A stretch of 64,000 nucleotides of DNA, taken from Hoylesella loescheii DSM 19665 = JCM 12249 = ATCC 15930. GTDB lineage: Bacteria > Bacteroidota > Bacteroidia > Bacteroidales > Bacteroidaceae. Positions 43,383 through 53,800 of the stretch are shown piece after piece. Location of the stretch: the NCBI RefSeq assembly GCF_000378085.1, contig NZ_KB899217.1, positions 62,001 through 126,000 of the forward strand, given 5' to 3'. The notes below the pieces were generated by a model. The model was not told the origin of the DNA, made no database searches, and saw only the letters and a list, made by a program, of their open reading frames with translations. Each line of letters opens with the position of its first letter. Position 1 is the stretch's first letter. A program made the position numbers and the translations under genes.

Positions 43383-43721
43383 ATGAACAGCAAATGGAGT
43401 GAAGTGGGCAGGATGATTAACCACTACCGTTACCTTATCGTAGTGGTGGTGGGCGTGCTTATCGTTGGTTTCGTCGACGATAACAGCTTCATGCGCCGTT
43501 TGCAGTATGAGCTCCAGATAAGCGACTTAAAAAAACAGATAAAGGAATATAACGAACGCCACAGCACAGACACCGAACGGCTTCGCCAATTGAAGCGCGA
43601 TCCCAAGGCCATCGAGAAGATAGCTCGCGAACGCTACTTTATGAAAGCCGACGATGAAGACATCTACGTGCTGAGCGACGATGAGAAACCTACACAAGAG
43701 CAAGATGAAACAACTGAATAG
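43383..43721 (+). CDS. FtsB/DivIC-type septum formation initiator
   Basis: The 112-residue bitopic membrane protein has a short cytoplasmic N terminus, one helix (about 16-32) and a periplasmic coiled coil (about 36-65) with the conserved DPKAIEKIARERYFM segment of DivIC/FtsB proteins. These join FtsL and FtsQ at the division septum. TAAGTTTG at 43355-43362 is a -7-like element 20 bp before the start. Its end overlaps the next gene's start by 17 bp, so the two are co-translated. Confidence 0.87.
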   Translation: MNSKWSEVGRMINHYRYLIVVVVGVLIVGFVDDNSFMRRLQYELQISDLKKQIKEYNERHSTDTERLRQLKRDPKAIEKIARERYFMKADDEDIYVLSDDEKPTQEQDETTE

Positions 43722-44118
43722 ATTCCAATCCATCCTCTTCGCCATAGGTGGCATGCTGATGGTGATTGGTGCGGGTTGCTTTGCATTTATGTGGCAACAG
43801 CAAGTGGTATGCTGGCTTTTCCTTGCGGGGGCAAGCATGTTCACCCTGATGCAATCAATGCAAACCTACGAGGGTAGCAACTTTGTGATACGCCGACTAA
43901 AACGCATTCAAGCAGTGGCCAATATTTTCTTTATGCTTGCGGGCATACTGATGGTAGACACGGCCTACATGTTTTTCCGTCCACTTTTCAACAGTTCCAT
44001 CGCCTACATAGACTTTTTGTATAACAAGTGGGTTGTGTTGCTGCTCATAGCAGCCTTCTTGGAGATTTACAGCATGCATCGTATAGACTCTGAGATGAAA
44101 AAAGACAAGAGCCAATAA
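43705..44118 (+). CDS. Four-helix membrane protein of unknown function
   Basis: The 137-residue protein has four predicted membrane helices and a short polar C terminus (RIDSEMKKDKSQ). I recognise no functional family. The ATG at 43705 starts inside the end of the FtsB/DivIC gene; an in-frame ATG at 43681 would add eight residues. Tight overlap implies co-expression with the division gene, but this does not prove a division role. Confidence 0.72.
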   Translation: MKQLNRFQSILFAIGGMLMVIGAGCFAFMWQQQVVCWLFLAGASMFTLMQSMQTYEGSNFVIRRLKRIQAVANIFFMLAGILMVDTAYMFFRPLFNSSIAYIDFLYNKWVVLLLIAAFLEIYSMHRIDSEMKKDKSQ

Positions 44119-44297
44119 GTGGCAAACAAACTTACACCTCTTTTATATATACCCGCGCAAAAGACTACATTTGGCAAATATAATATTTCTCAAAAAATAC
44201 TTAAAAGTCGGCATGTTTGGATTAAATTGCATGAAAATAATTCGATAGCCCACAAAAGCGTATTATCTTTGTGTGACAAGACAGAAACACTCAACTT

Positions 44298-45089
44298 ATG
44301 AATAAACTTCTATATACATTGCTCGCGTTGGCGTTGCTCACATCGTGCGGAAGCAGCTACAATATCGAAGGCACTTCTAACATTTCTACCCTTGATGGCC
44401 GAAAACTATACCTGAAAGTGCTAAAAGATAACGAATTCAAGAAGTTAGACTCGTGCGACGTGGTGCATGGCAAGTTCGGCTTCTCGGGTTCGCTAGACTC
44501 TGTGCGCATCGCCAACATCTTTATGGACGAAGAAAGCGTGCTGCCGCTGGTGCTTGAAAGTGGCAACATCGTGGTGAAACTAGACGACGCGCAGCAAAAT
44601 GTATCGGGAACACCCCTCAACGACAAACTGTTTAAGTTCTTTAACAAGTACAACCAACTGAAAAACCAAGAACAAGAACTGGTGCATAAGCACGACCAAG
44701 CCATCATGAACGGTAGCAATATGGACGTGGTTAGCGCCCGATTGAACAGCGAAGCTGAGCGTCTGTCTGTACTTGAAGACAAACTTATCACCTCGTTCGT
44801 ATGCGAAAACTTCGACAATGTATTAGGTCCTGGCGTCTTTTTCATGGTCACCATCGGTTACGATTACCCCGAACTAACACCTTGGATTGAAGATATCATG
44901 AGCAAAGCCACCGACAAATTTAAGAACGACGCTTACGTGAAAGACTATTATGCCAAGGCACAAGAAAACCAGCAGATAATGAACGGCATGAAAGACATTC
45001 CGGTGTCTGCCACCACGCCCACAGCTGGTATGCCACAGGCGACGCCTGCGCCCACACCAAGCGACTTGGCTAAGCCCGCAAAAAAATGA
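44298..45089 (+). CDS. DUF4369-type lipoprotein
   Basis: The 263-residue lipoprotein has the signal ALLTSCGSS, with Cys 17 as acceptor. The N-terminal half has the DUF4369 pattern (DGRKLYLKVLK, DSCDVVHGKFGFSG) that usually precedes a thioredoxin-like domain in Bacteroidetes. Here the thioredoxin domain and its CxxC are absent; the rest is helical with a Pro/Thr/Ala-rich tail. TATCTTTG lies at 44264-44271. The last four bases overlap the pyrC start (ATGA), an unexpected coupling of a lipoprotein with pyrimidine synthesis. Confidence 0.8.
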   Translation: MNKLLYTLLALALLTSCGSSYNIEGTSNISTLDGRKLYLKVLKDNEFKKLDSCDVVHGKFGFSGSLDSVRIANIFMDEESVLPLVLESGNIVVKLDDAQQNVSGTPLNDKLFKFFNKYNQLKNQEQELVHKHDQAIMNGSNMDVVSARLNSEAERLSVLEDKLITSFVCENFDNVLGPGVFFMVTIGYDYPELTPWIEDIMSKATDKFKNDAYVKDYYAKAQENQQIMNGMKDIPVSATTPTAGMPQATPAPTPSDLAKPAKK

Positions 45090-46414
45090 GAAAACTAATT
45101 TACGGTGCAACGATTGTGAACGAGGGAAGGAGCTTTAAAGGCAATCTGACCCTCAACAACGACCTTATCGAAAGCGTGGTTGAAGGCGACGTTTTGCCCG
45201 AAGAGCACTTCGACCAACGACTGGATGCTACGGGATGTTTGGTTCTGCCAGGCGTGATAGACGACCACGTGCACTTTCGCGAACCAGGTTTAACGGCCAA
45301 AGCCGACCTCGAAAGCGAGAGTCGCGCTGCTGCATACGGTGGCGTAACGACGTTTTTCGAGATGCCCAACACCGTTCCGCAAACCACCACACTCGAAGCG
45401 CTGAACCAAAAACTGGAACTTGCGCAAAGCAAGAGCCATGTTAATTATAGCTTCTTCTTTGGAGCCACCAACCAAAACGCCCATTTTTTTGAGCGTTTAG
45501 ATACCAAACGCGTGCCAGGCATTAAGCTTTTTATGGGCGCTAGCACAGGAAACATGCTTGTAGACAGGCTCGAAACGCTTGAAAACATCTTTAAGCATGC
45601 ACCGCTACCCATCATGACGCACTGCGAAGACACGCAACTCATCAACCAAAACATGGCCGAGGCCAAACGTTTGTATGGCGACGACCCTGCTGTGGAGCAT
45701 CATCCAACGATTAGAAGCACTGAGGCTTGCTACCATTCGTCGGCCTTAGCCGTGGAGTTAGCCACCAAATACGGGGCGCAACTGCATGTGGCACACCTCA
45801 CAACAGCACGAGAATTATCACTTTTTGGCAGAGATCCGCGTATCACAGCCGAAGCGGTGATTGCCCACCTGTGGTTCTGCGATGACGATTATCGCACGCT
45901 TGGCACCCAGATAAAATGCAACCCTGCCGTAAAAACTCGTTCCGACCGCGACGCTTTGCGAGCAGCACTAACGGATGGGCGTATCTCTGTGGTGGCCACC
46001 GACCATGCGCCGCACCTCGTTTCCGACAAATTGGGGGGCTGCGCCAAAGCTGCTTCGGGCATGCCGATGGTGCAATTTTCACTACCTGCTATGCTCGAGC
46101 TCTGCGAGAAAGGTGTATTGACGGTGGAAAGGGTGGTAGAACTGATGTGCCATGCACCTGCACGCCTATTCGCCATTAACAAACGTGGATTTATTAGGCC
46201 TGGCTATAAAGCCGACTTAGCCATCGTACGCCGCAGCGAACCATGGACCGTAACCAAGGATTGCATACAGAGCAAGTGTCAATGGAGTCCCATGGAGGGC
46301 GAACAATTTCACTGGCGAGTGGTACGAACTATTTGCAACGGACATCTGCTACTGGATGAAGACGGCACGTTCGACACCCATTATCGCGGTGAAGAGGTTG
46401 CTTTTTGCCATTAA
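45086..46414 (+). CDS. pyrC: Dihydroorotase
   Basis: This amidohydrolase closes carbamoyl-aspartate to dihydroorotate in pyrimidine synthesis. The 442-residue protein has DDHVHFREPG with two metal-binding His, GGVTTFFEMPNT, the metal-site residues in THCED and HVAHLTTARE, and the catalytic Asp in VATDHAPH. These are class I (multifunctional-type) dihydroorotase features. The start codon overlaps the stop of the lipoprotein gene before it. Downstream is a purine repeat tract. Confidence 0.92.
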   Translation: MRKLIYGATIVNEGRSFKGNLTLNNDLIESVVEGDVLPEEHFDQRLDATGCLVLPGVIDDHVHFREPGLTAKADLESESRAAAYGGVTTFFEMPNTVPQTTTLEALNQKLELAQSKSHVNYSFFFGATNQNAHFFERLDTKRVPGIKLFMGASTGNMLVDRLETLENIFKHAPLPIMTHCEDTQLINQNMAEAKRLYGDDPAVEHHPTIRSTEACYHSSALAVELATKYGAQLHVAHLTTARELSLFGRDPRITAEAVIAHLWFCDDDYRTLGTQIKCNPAVKTRSDRDALRAALTDGRISVVATDHAPHLVSDKLGGCAKAASGMPMVQFSLPAMLELCEKGVLTVERVVELMCHAPARLFAINKRGFIRPGYKADLAIVRRSEPWTVTKDCIQSKCQWSPMEGEQFHWRVVRTICNGHLLLDEDGTFDTHYRGEEVAFCH

Positions 46415-46612
46415 AAGGGGAAAGGGTGAAAAGGTGAAAGAATGAAAGGATGGGAAAAGTGAAAGGATGAAAAGATGGGAAAGGTGAAAAAATGAAAGGG
46501 TGAAAAGGTGGAAAGGTGAAAAAATGGCTAACGCCAACTATTCATTTGGCTTAACTCCATAACTCCTTAACTCCATAACTCCTTAGATCCTTAACCCCCT
46601 CAAAGATACAGA
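46415..46612. repeat. Purine repeat tract with GGCTAACGCC box
   Basis: Variants of GTGAAAAGGTGAAAG fill about 46418-46525, ending in AATGGCTAACGCC, followed by an 'aactccttaactcc' tract (about 46553-46590). No gene is seen. Confidence 0.7.
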
Positions 46613-47407
46613 ATGATTTTAAAATACAAGGTCAACGACATACGTCCTTACATCAGCTGGCTGTACTTTTACCACACATGGGGCATGAGTGGTAAGCCTG
46701 CAGACGAGAAAGAGAAGTTGCGTAAAGACGCAGAAGAGATGCTCGACATGATGGAAACGCGTTATAGTACACATGCCGTGTTCGAACTTTTCGATGCCAA
46801 TAGCGACGGCGACGACCTTCTTTTGGGCGACATGCGCTTGCCCCTACTACGTCAGCAGAAGCAAAAAAGCGCAGGCGCACCAAACCTTTGCCTCGCCGAC
46901 TTTGTGCGACCGCTGTCCAGTGGCATAAAAGATAAGGTGGGCGCATTTGCCACGACGGTAGACGCAGGCATTGAACACGACTTCAAAAACGACGACTACA
47001 AGCAGATGATGGCCAAGGTTTTGGGCGAACGATTGGCCGAAGCAACGGCCGAACGCATGCACGAGGAGGTGCGGAAACATTATTGGGGTTATGCGCCCAA
47101 CGAGCAATTCGAACCACAAGAGTTGCTTAATGAGCCCTATCAAGGCATCCGTCCGGCCATTGGCTACCCCTCGCTGCCCGATACAAGCGTCAATTTCTTG
47201 CTCAACGAGCTTATCGATATGGGCGCTATCGGCATACATCTCACACCCACAGGCATGATGCAGCCCCACGCTAGTGTGTCGGGTCTGATGTTTGCACATC
47301 CCCAATCGAAGTATTTCGATCTGGGAAAGATAGGCGAAGACCAACTGGCCGACTACGCAAAACGCCGCGGTGTGCCATTAAACATGATTAAAAGGTTTGT
47401 GCAATAA
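46613..47407 (+). CDS. Stand-alone methionine synthase (MetH) activation-domain protein
   Basis: The 264-residue protein matches the C-terminal S-adenosylmethionine-binding reactivation domain of cobalamin-dependent methionine synthase. Visible are an Asp/Glu-rich N-terminal part, then HYWGYAPNEQF, the AdoMet-binding YQGIRPAIGYPSLPD, and HASVSGLMFAHPQSKYFDLGKI near the end. In MetH this domain reductively methylates inactive cob(II)alamin. Here it is a separate gene, so a split MetH whose catalytic part lies elsewhere is the simplest reading. It sits 35 bp upstream of a metallophosphoesterase gene, with no methionine genes next to it. Confidence 0.85.
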   Translation: MILKYKVNDIRPYISWLYFYHTWGMSGKPADEKEKLRKDAEEMLDMMETRYSTHAVFELFDANSDGDDLLLGDMRLPLLRQQKQKSAGAPNLCLADFVRPLSSGIKDKVGAFATTVDAGIEHDFKNDDYKQMMAKVLGERLAEATAERMHEEVRKHYWGYAPNEQFEPQELLNEPYQGIRPAIGYPSLPDTSVNFLLNELIDMGAIGIHLTPTGMMQPHASVSGLMFAHPQSKYFDLGKIGEDQLADYAKRRGVPLNMIKRFVQ

Positions 47408-47442
47408 GCGCAGATCAGGGGCGTAAAAACAACATTTAGCAA

Positions 47443-48624
47443 GTGATTTCAAGAATACTCATACCTCTATTATTAGCCATCCTCTTGCCCGACCTCTACA
47501 TTGAGCGACGCAATTGGAAAAGCAAACGCAAGGCGAAATGGCCTTTGCGCATACTCAGATGGGCGCTTAGCCTAGGCATGGTGGTGTTTACCATCATGAT
47601 GGCAGATGCCAAAAACTTCATCCCCGACAGTGTTGAGATGCTCAATATCTACCTCATTTGCCTGGGATTATTGGTCGTACCCAAGTTTGTTTACGTGGGT
47701 TGCGCCATCATTGGGCGCGTGTTTGCCCGACTCAGACATTCAACCACCAACTGGGGAAAGGCCGTTGGCTACCTATTGGCTGGCATTTGCCTTTACGTTT
47801 TTGCTTATGGCTGGATATTCGGAGCCAATAAACTGAACGTAAATCACGTGGAAATATACTCGCCCGACCTGCCCGAAGGCTTCGATGGCTATCGTATCGT
47901 GCAGTTTACAGATGCCCATGTGGGTAGTTTCACTGGCAGTCATGTCCACCTTTTGGAACGTGCCGTCGACACAATCATGGCTCAACAGGCAGATGCCATC
48001 GTGTTCACAGGCGACTTGCAGAACGTGCAGCCCTCCGAACTCTATCCCGTTCGCGAACTGTTAAGCCGTCTGAGCGCTCGCGATGGCGTGTTTTCGGTGC
48101 TGGGCAACCACGATTACAGCATGTATTTCAATGGTCCTGAGGCCGTAAAGATCGCTAACGAACGCGAAATGATTACGCGCCAGCGACAGTTTGGCTGGGA
48201 TTTGCTACTCAACGAACATCGTGTGATACGTCGCGAAGCCGACTCAATCGTTATCGCAGGTACTGAAAACGACGGCAAAGCACCATTCCCTTCGCGCGCC
48301 GACTTGCCAAAGGCACTCAAAGGCGTAAGCAAAAGCGCCTTCGTGGTGATGCTTCAGCACGACCCCTCGGCTTGGGAACGCAATATTTTACCACATAGCC
48401 ACGCACAACTAACCCTCTCGGGGCATACCCATGGCGGTCAAATAAGTCTCTTCGGACTGCGCCCCACTCGCTTTAGCTATAAGCAAGACAAGGGATTATA
48501 TACCCAAGGGCAACGCTCGCTCTTCGTTTCATCTGGTCTGGGCGGTGTTGTTCCCTTCCGTTTTGGTGTTCCGCCCGAAGTGGTGGTTATCACCTTACGG
48601 CGTGGAAAGGTGGCTGAGAGGTAG
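47443..48624 (+). CDS. Membrane-anchored metallophosphoesterase
   Basis: The 393-residue protein has hydrophobic segments in the first ~130 residues (about three to four helices), then a calcineurin-like domain with all metal motifs: QFTDAHVG (DxH), VFTGDLQN, VLGNHDYSMY and LSGHTHGGQISLFG. It resembles YkuE/YaeI-type phosphoesterases, whose substrates are phospholipids or lipid A precursors in some cases. The start is a GTG. The gene follows the MetH-activation gene at 35 bp and is probably co-transcribed with it. The substrate is unknown. Confidence 0.88.
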   Translation: MISRILIPLLLAILLPDLYIERRNWKSKRKAKWPLRILRWALSLGMVVFTIMMADAKNFIPDSVEMLNIYLICLGLLVVPKFVYVGCAIIGRVFARLRHSTTNWGKAVGYLLAGICLYVFAYGWIFGANKLNVNHVEIYSPDLPEGFDGYRIVQFTDAHVGSFTGSHVHLLERAVDTIMAQQADAIVFTGDLQNVQPSELYPVRELLSRLSARDGVFSVLGNHDYSMYFNGPEAVKIANEREMITRQRQFGWDLLLNEHRVIRREADSIVIAGTENDGKAPFPSRADLPKALKGVSKSAFVVMLQHDPSAWERNILPHSHAQLTLSGHTHGGQISLFGLRPTRFSYKQDKGLYTQGQRSLFVSSGLGGVVPFRFGVPPEVVVITLRRGKVAER

Positions 48625-49000
48625 TAAAAGGGGTGTTTTGAGAAGTTAAGGAGTAAAGGAGTTATGGAGTTAAGCCAAATGAATAGGTGGCGTTAGTCAT
48701 TTTTTCAACTTTTCACCTTTTCACCCTTTCACCTTTAGAGGTTATGGAGTAAAGGAGTTAAGGCAAATGAATAGGTGGCATTAGCCATTTTTTCACTCTT
48801 TCACCTTTTCACCCTTTCACCTTTAGGGGTTATGGAGTTAAGGAGTTAAGGCAAATGCTTTGTTACAAATATCCTTGCAAACTCGTTAACTGATCAATAC
48901 GAACGATGATAATAAATCAATCAGTAAGGCAAGTAACCACCCTCACACTCTGGAGAGGCGTTGAAGGTTAGGCTATGCTTTTCGTCAATAATAAACAACA
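48625..49000. repeat. Repeat-filled intergenic region
   Basis: Two near-tandem blocks (about 48648-48744 and 48746-48855) each combine a GGAGTTATGGAGTTAAGG tract, AAATGAATAGGTGGC(G/A)TTAG(T/C)CAT and a TTTTCACCTTTTCACCC tract. A degenerate copy of the ~52-bp hairpin repeat is near 48935-48975. No gene is seen. Confidence 0.7.
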
Positions 49001-49759
49001 ATGACAATTCTCTATCGCATCTACCAATTGTTTGTGGCCATCCCCCTAATAGTCTTGGCCACGGTGCTAACAGCCCTCGTCACCATCGTGGGATGCTTCA
49101 TTGGCAACGGACACTTTTGGGGATATTACCCAGGAAAGTGTTGGTCGTGGTTTATTATTCGTATTTTGTTCCTGCCCATCAAGGTTGAAGGGCGTGAGAA
49201 TTTACAGCCAGGGCAGTCGTATGTGTTTGCTGCCAACCATCAAGGTGCGTTCGACATCTTCATGATTTACGGCTTTTTGGGGCGTAACTTCAAGTGGATG
49301 ATGAAACAATCGCTACGCAAGATACCGCTCGTGGGCAAGGCTTGCGAAGCCGCACACCATATTTTCGTAGACAAGCGTAGTGCTGCAAAGATAAAGAAAT
49401 CTATCGACCAAGCCCGCCACACCTTACATAACGGCATGTCGCTGGTTATCTTTCCCGAAGGTGCACGCACCTTTACGGGGCATCTCGGCGTGTTTAAGCG
49501 TGGTGCTTTTATGCTGGCCGACGAACTGCAACTACCCATCGTACCTGTTACCATTAATGGTTCGTTCGATGTGATGCCTCGAACACGCGACCTCAAATGG
49601 GTGCATTGGCATCGATTAAAACTCACCATACACGCCCCGATAATGCCAATTGGACAAGGAGCAGACAATACGAAGTTCTTGGAAGAACAGAGTTACGAGG
49701 TGATTATGGGTTCGCTGGTACCCGAATATCAGGGATTTGTACCTAACCCCGACCAATAA
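49001..49759 (+). CDS. plsC: 1-acyl-sn-glycerol-3-phosphate acyltransferase
   Basis: The 252-residue membrane-associated enzyme has the acyltransferase motif I NHQGAFDIF (NHx4D) and motif III FPEGART, with a hydrophobic N-terminal helix. PlsC adds the second acyl chain to lysophosphatidic acid, giving phosphatidic acid for phospholipids. Length and motif spacing are normal. A PAP2-type phosphatase is present at 2.4 kb but is not linked to it. Confidence 0.9.
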   Translation: MTILYRIYQLFVAIPLIVLATVLTALVTIVGCFIGNGHFWGYYPGKCWSWFIIRILFLPIKVEGRENLQPGQSYVFAANHQGAFDIFMIYGFLGRNFKWMMKQSLRKIPLVGKACEAAHHIFVDKRSAAKIKKSIDQARHTLHNGMSLVIFPEGARTFTGHLGVFKRGAFMLADELQLPIVPVTINGSFDVMPRTRDLKWVHWHRLKLTIHAPIMPIGQGADNTKFLEEQSYEVIMGSLVPEYQGFVPNPDQ

Positions 49760-49796
49760 TCGCACCCAAGCAACCAAAAAATACGCACATATAGCA

Positions 49797-49826
49797 TTGC
49801 ACTTCTGAGAAATAGCCTTACCTTTG
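49797..49826 (+). promoter_or_regulatory. Promoter of the family 2 glycosyltransferase gene
   Basis: TTG (49797-49799), a 19-bp spacer and TACCTTTG (49819-49826) lie 29 bp before the start codon. Confidence 0.75.
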
Positions 49827-49855
49827 CATAAGTAGAACCAACACAGTTACACGGC

Positions 49856-50605
49856 ATGAACACAAGCGACAGCATCGTTATCATACCCACATACAACGAA
49901 AAAGAAAACATCGAAAAGATTATTCGAGCCGTCTTCGCGCTTGAAAAATGTTTCCATATCCTCGTTATCGACGACGGCAGCCCCGACGGTACGGCAGCAA
50001 TTGTTCGCCAACTGATGGACAGCGAGTTTGCCGACCGCCTGTTTATGCTCGAGCGTAAAGGCAAGTTGGGACTGGGAACCGCCTACATCACAGGCTTCAA
50101 ATGGGCCTTAGAACGCGATTACCAATATGTTTTCGAGATGGATGCCGACTTCAGTCACGACCCTGCCGACCTGCCTCGCCTATACGCTGCATGCCACGAC
50201 GAGGGCTACGACGTGGCCATTGGTTCACGCTATGTTAGCGGTGTGAACGTTGTTAACTGGCCCATCGGTCGTGTACTGATGAGCTATTTCGCCTCCAAAT
50301 ACGTGCGTTTCGTCACTGGCTTTAAAGTTCACGACACCACAGCAGGCTTCAAATGTTATCGCCGACGCGTGCTTCAGACCATCCCGCTTGATGAAGTGCG
50401 TTTCAAGGGCTATGGTTTCCAAATCGAAATGAAGTACACCGCCTATAAGATAGGGTTTAAAATTAAAGAGGTTCCTGTGATTTTCGTCAACCGTCGCGAA
50501 GGAACAAGCAAGATGAGTGGTGGCATCTTTGGCGAAGCTTTCTTTGGCGTTATGCGGTTAAGGCTCGATGGCTGGCTACGAAAATATCCCGAAATAAAAC
50601 AATAA
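49856..50605 (+). CDS. Family 2 glycosyltransferase, polyprenol-phosphate mannosyltransferase-like
   Basis: This 249-residue GT-A enzyme has IPTYNEKENI at the N terminus, VIDDGSPDGTA for nucleotide-sugar binding, the metal-binding EMDADFSHDP, and TTAGFKCYRRRVL and GYGFQIEMKY typical of dolichol-/polyprenol-phosphate sugar synthases. It transfers a sugar, often mannose, from a nucleotide donor onto a lipid carrier. There is no C-terminal membrane anchor, which fits the short soluble type. It has its own promoter. The acceptor is not certain. Confidence 0.88.
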   Translation: MNTSDSIVIIPTYNEKENIEKIIRAVFALEKCFHILVIDDGSPDGTAAIVRQLMDSEFADRLFMLERKGKLGLGTAYITGFKWALERDYQYVFEMDADFSHDPADLPRLYAACHDEGYDVAIGSRYVSGVNVVNWPIGRVLMSYFASKYVRFVTGFKVHDTTAGFKCYRRRVLQTIPLDEVRFKGYGFQIEMKYTAYKIGFKIKEVPVIFVNRREGTSKMSGGIFGEAFFGVMRLRLDGWLRKYPEIKQ

Positions 50606-50882
50606 ATACACCCGAATGTGGATGAAAAGGAGTGGAAAGCATTGGTGGCTTCCACTCCTTTTCATGGCATTATGAGTTTGCAAGATTATGAGTTCGTGAG
50701 TTTTTTAAGTTCACCAGTTACTAAGTCTGTAAGTGCTCAATACAATATTATGCAGTCACAACCCATAAACAGACGAACATTTATCCACAAACGCAGGAAC
50801 GCTTAAATACATAAGCCCACGCAGTTAAGAACTCACAAACACATAAACTCACCACATCAGCCTCTCAAAAAATCGCATATTG

Positions 50883-53800
50883 ATGAACCTACAACAAATA
50901 TACGCAGGACAACCACAAGCTGCCGCGCTCGACAAGGCCCTTGCCGATGCTGCTGTTCGCCGTATTTTCCTCCAAGGGATGGTAGCTTCTGCTGCACCTG
51001 TTTTCTTCTCGGGCATGGCACAACGCCACCCGCAAACCATCCTTTTCGTATTGCAAGATGCCGACGAAGCTGGTTATTTCTATCAAGACTTGGTGCAACT
51101 GATGGGTCAGAACAATGTGCTTTTCTTCCCATCATCATATAGGCGTGCCGTGAAATACGGTCAGCGCGACGCAGCTAACGAAATATTGCGCACCGAAGTG
51201 TTGGCTCGCCTTGCAGCAGAGAGGCCAACTTACGTGGTTTGCGCTCCCGATGCGCTGAGCGAATTGGTTGTTTCAAAGCAACGATTAGACGAACGAACGC
51301 TGCGACTAAGCGTTGGGCAAACCATCGATACGGTGCAAATGGTGAAAAGCCTGCGTTCTTTCGACTTCCACGAAGTGGACTATGTGTATGAACCTGGACA
51401 ATTCGCCGTACGCGGTAGCATCGTAGATATCTACTCGTACAGTCACGAATTGCCTTTCCGTATCGACTTCTTCGGCGACGAAATCGATACTATCCGCACC
51501 TTCGATGTCGAAAATCAGCTATCGAAAGACAAACGCGAGGCCGTTGAGATTGTTCCCGAACTGGCACGCCAATCCAACGAAAAGGTGTCGTTCTTAACGC
51601 TTTTGCCCCCCGATGCCCTACTTGTGATGAAAGATTTTGGCTATGTTCGCGACACCATCGAACGTATCTACGACGAGGGTTTTGCGCATCAGGCCTTAGA
51701 AGCACAACTTGATGGCGCCACCGAAGTGGAACAACAGCAGATACGCACAGCCATGCAGAAAGAGTTGCAGCTGCTTACGGCTGGCCAATTTGCCCACGAT
51801 GCTGCTACCTTTCGCCACATTTACATCGGCAGCAAACCTGCCGATGAGGTTCAAGCCACCATTACCTTTCACTTCTCGGTTCAACCCCTGTTTCACAAAA
51901 ACTTCGACTTGCTGCGTCAAACGCTCGAAGACTATCAGCTACAAGGCTATCAATTGGTGCTTCTGGCCGATAGTAAGAAGCAACAAGAACGCCTTCGCGA
52001 CATCCTTTCAGCCGAACAAAAGTCGGCCGCTCCACTGCAAATGGAGGTGGCAGGCGACTTCACCCTACATGCAGGATACGTGGATAACGACCTTCGCATC
52101 TGCTTCTTCACCGACCATCAGATATTCGACCGCTTTCACAAATACAACCTCAAAAGCGACCGCGCACGTGCTGGTAAGCTGGCGTTAACGATGAAAGAAC
52201 TGCAAGAAATGGAACCAGGCGACTTCATCGTGCATGTAGACTTCGGTATTGGTAAGTTTGGCGGACTGGTTCGTGTGCCTACTGGCAACTCGTATCAAGA
52301 GATGATACGCATCGTTTACCAAAACAACGACAAGGTAGACGTATCCATCCATTCCTTATATAAGATTTCGCGCTATCGTAAAGGTACAGCCACCGAGCAG
52401 CCAAGACTGTCGACATTAGGCACGGGAGCATGGGAACGACTGAAAGAAAAAACCAAGAAGCGCATCAAAGACATTGCGCGCGACCTGATTAAGCTCTATG
52501 CCAAACGGCGCACCGAACGCGGATTTGCCTTCAGTCACGATTCTTTCATGCAACACGAACTAGAAGCTAGTTTCCTTTACGACGACACCCCCGACCAGTT
52601 GAAAGCCACAACCGAGGTGAAGGCCGACATGGAACGCGCCCGCCCCATGGACCGTTTGGTGTGTGGCGACGTAGGTTTCGGCAAGACAGAGGTGGCTATA
52701 CGCGCCGCGTTTAAGGCTGCATGCGACTCCAAACAAGTTGCCGTGATGGTGCCCACAACGGTTTTGGCCTTCCAACATTTCAAAACTTTCAGCAAACGAC
52801 TTGAGAATCTACCCGTAAGGGTCGACTATCTGTCGCGCGCTCGTTCGGCTAAACAAACCCGACAAGTGCTCGACGACCTCGCGGCAGGTAAGATTGACAT
52901 CATCATTGGCACGCACAAGCTTATCGGAAAGACCGTAAAATGGCACGACTTGGGTTTGCTCATCATCGACGAAGAGCAAAAGTTCGGCGTGTCTACTAAG
53001 GAAAAGCTGCGCACACTTAAAACCAATGTCGACACCCTCACCATGTCGGCCACGCCCATTCCGCGTACGTTGCAGTTTTCGTTGATGGGTGCACGCGACA
53101 TGAGCGTGATGCGAACACCGCCCCCCAACCGTCATCCCATACATACGGAGATAGCTACTTTCGACGGGGCATTCATCGCCGAGGCCATCAACTTTGAGAT
53201 GAGCCGCAACGGACAGGTGTATTTCGTGAACGACCGCATATCAAACCTGCCCGAGTTAGCCAACATCATACGCAAGCATGTGCCTGATTGTCGCGTGGTT
53301 ATAGCGCATGGACAGATGAAGCCAGAGGACTTAGAGAATGCACTTATCGACTTCATGAACCACGAATACGACGTGTTGCTATCCACATCGATTATCGAAA
53401 ACGGCATCGACATTTCTAACGCCAACACCATTATCATTAACCACGCCCACAAAGTGGGACTAAGCGACCTCCATCAGATGCGCGGCCGTGTGGGCCGAAG
53501 CAACCGCAAGGCTTTCTGTTATTTGCTCGCACCTCCCCTATCGGCCTTAACACCCGACGCCCGACGTCGTATGGAAGCCCTCGAAACCTTCTCCGACCTA
53601 GGCAGCGGCTTTAACATCGCCATGCAAGACCTTGACATTCGCGGTGCAGGAAACTTGCTCGGAGCCGAACAAAGTGGTTTTATGGAAGACTTGGGTTATG
53701 AAACTTACCAGAAAATTCTATCTCAAGCCGTCACCGAACTACGTAACGACGAGTTCGCCGACCTATATGCCGAAAGCATCGAGCAGGGAGAAGAGGTGGG

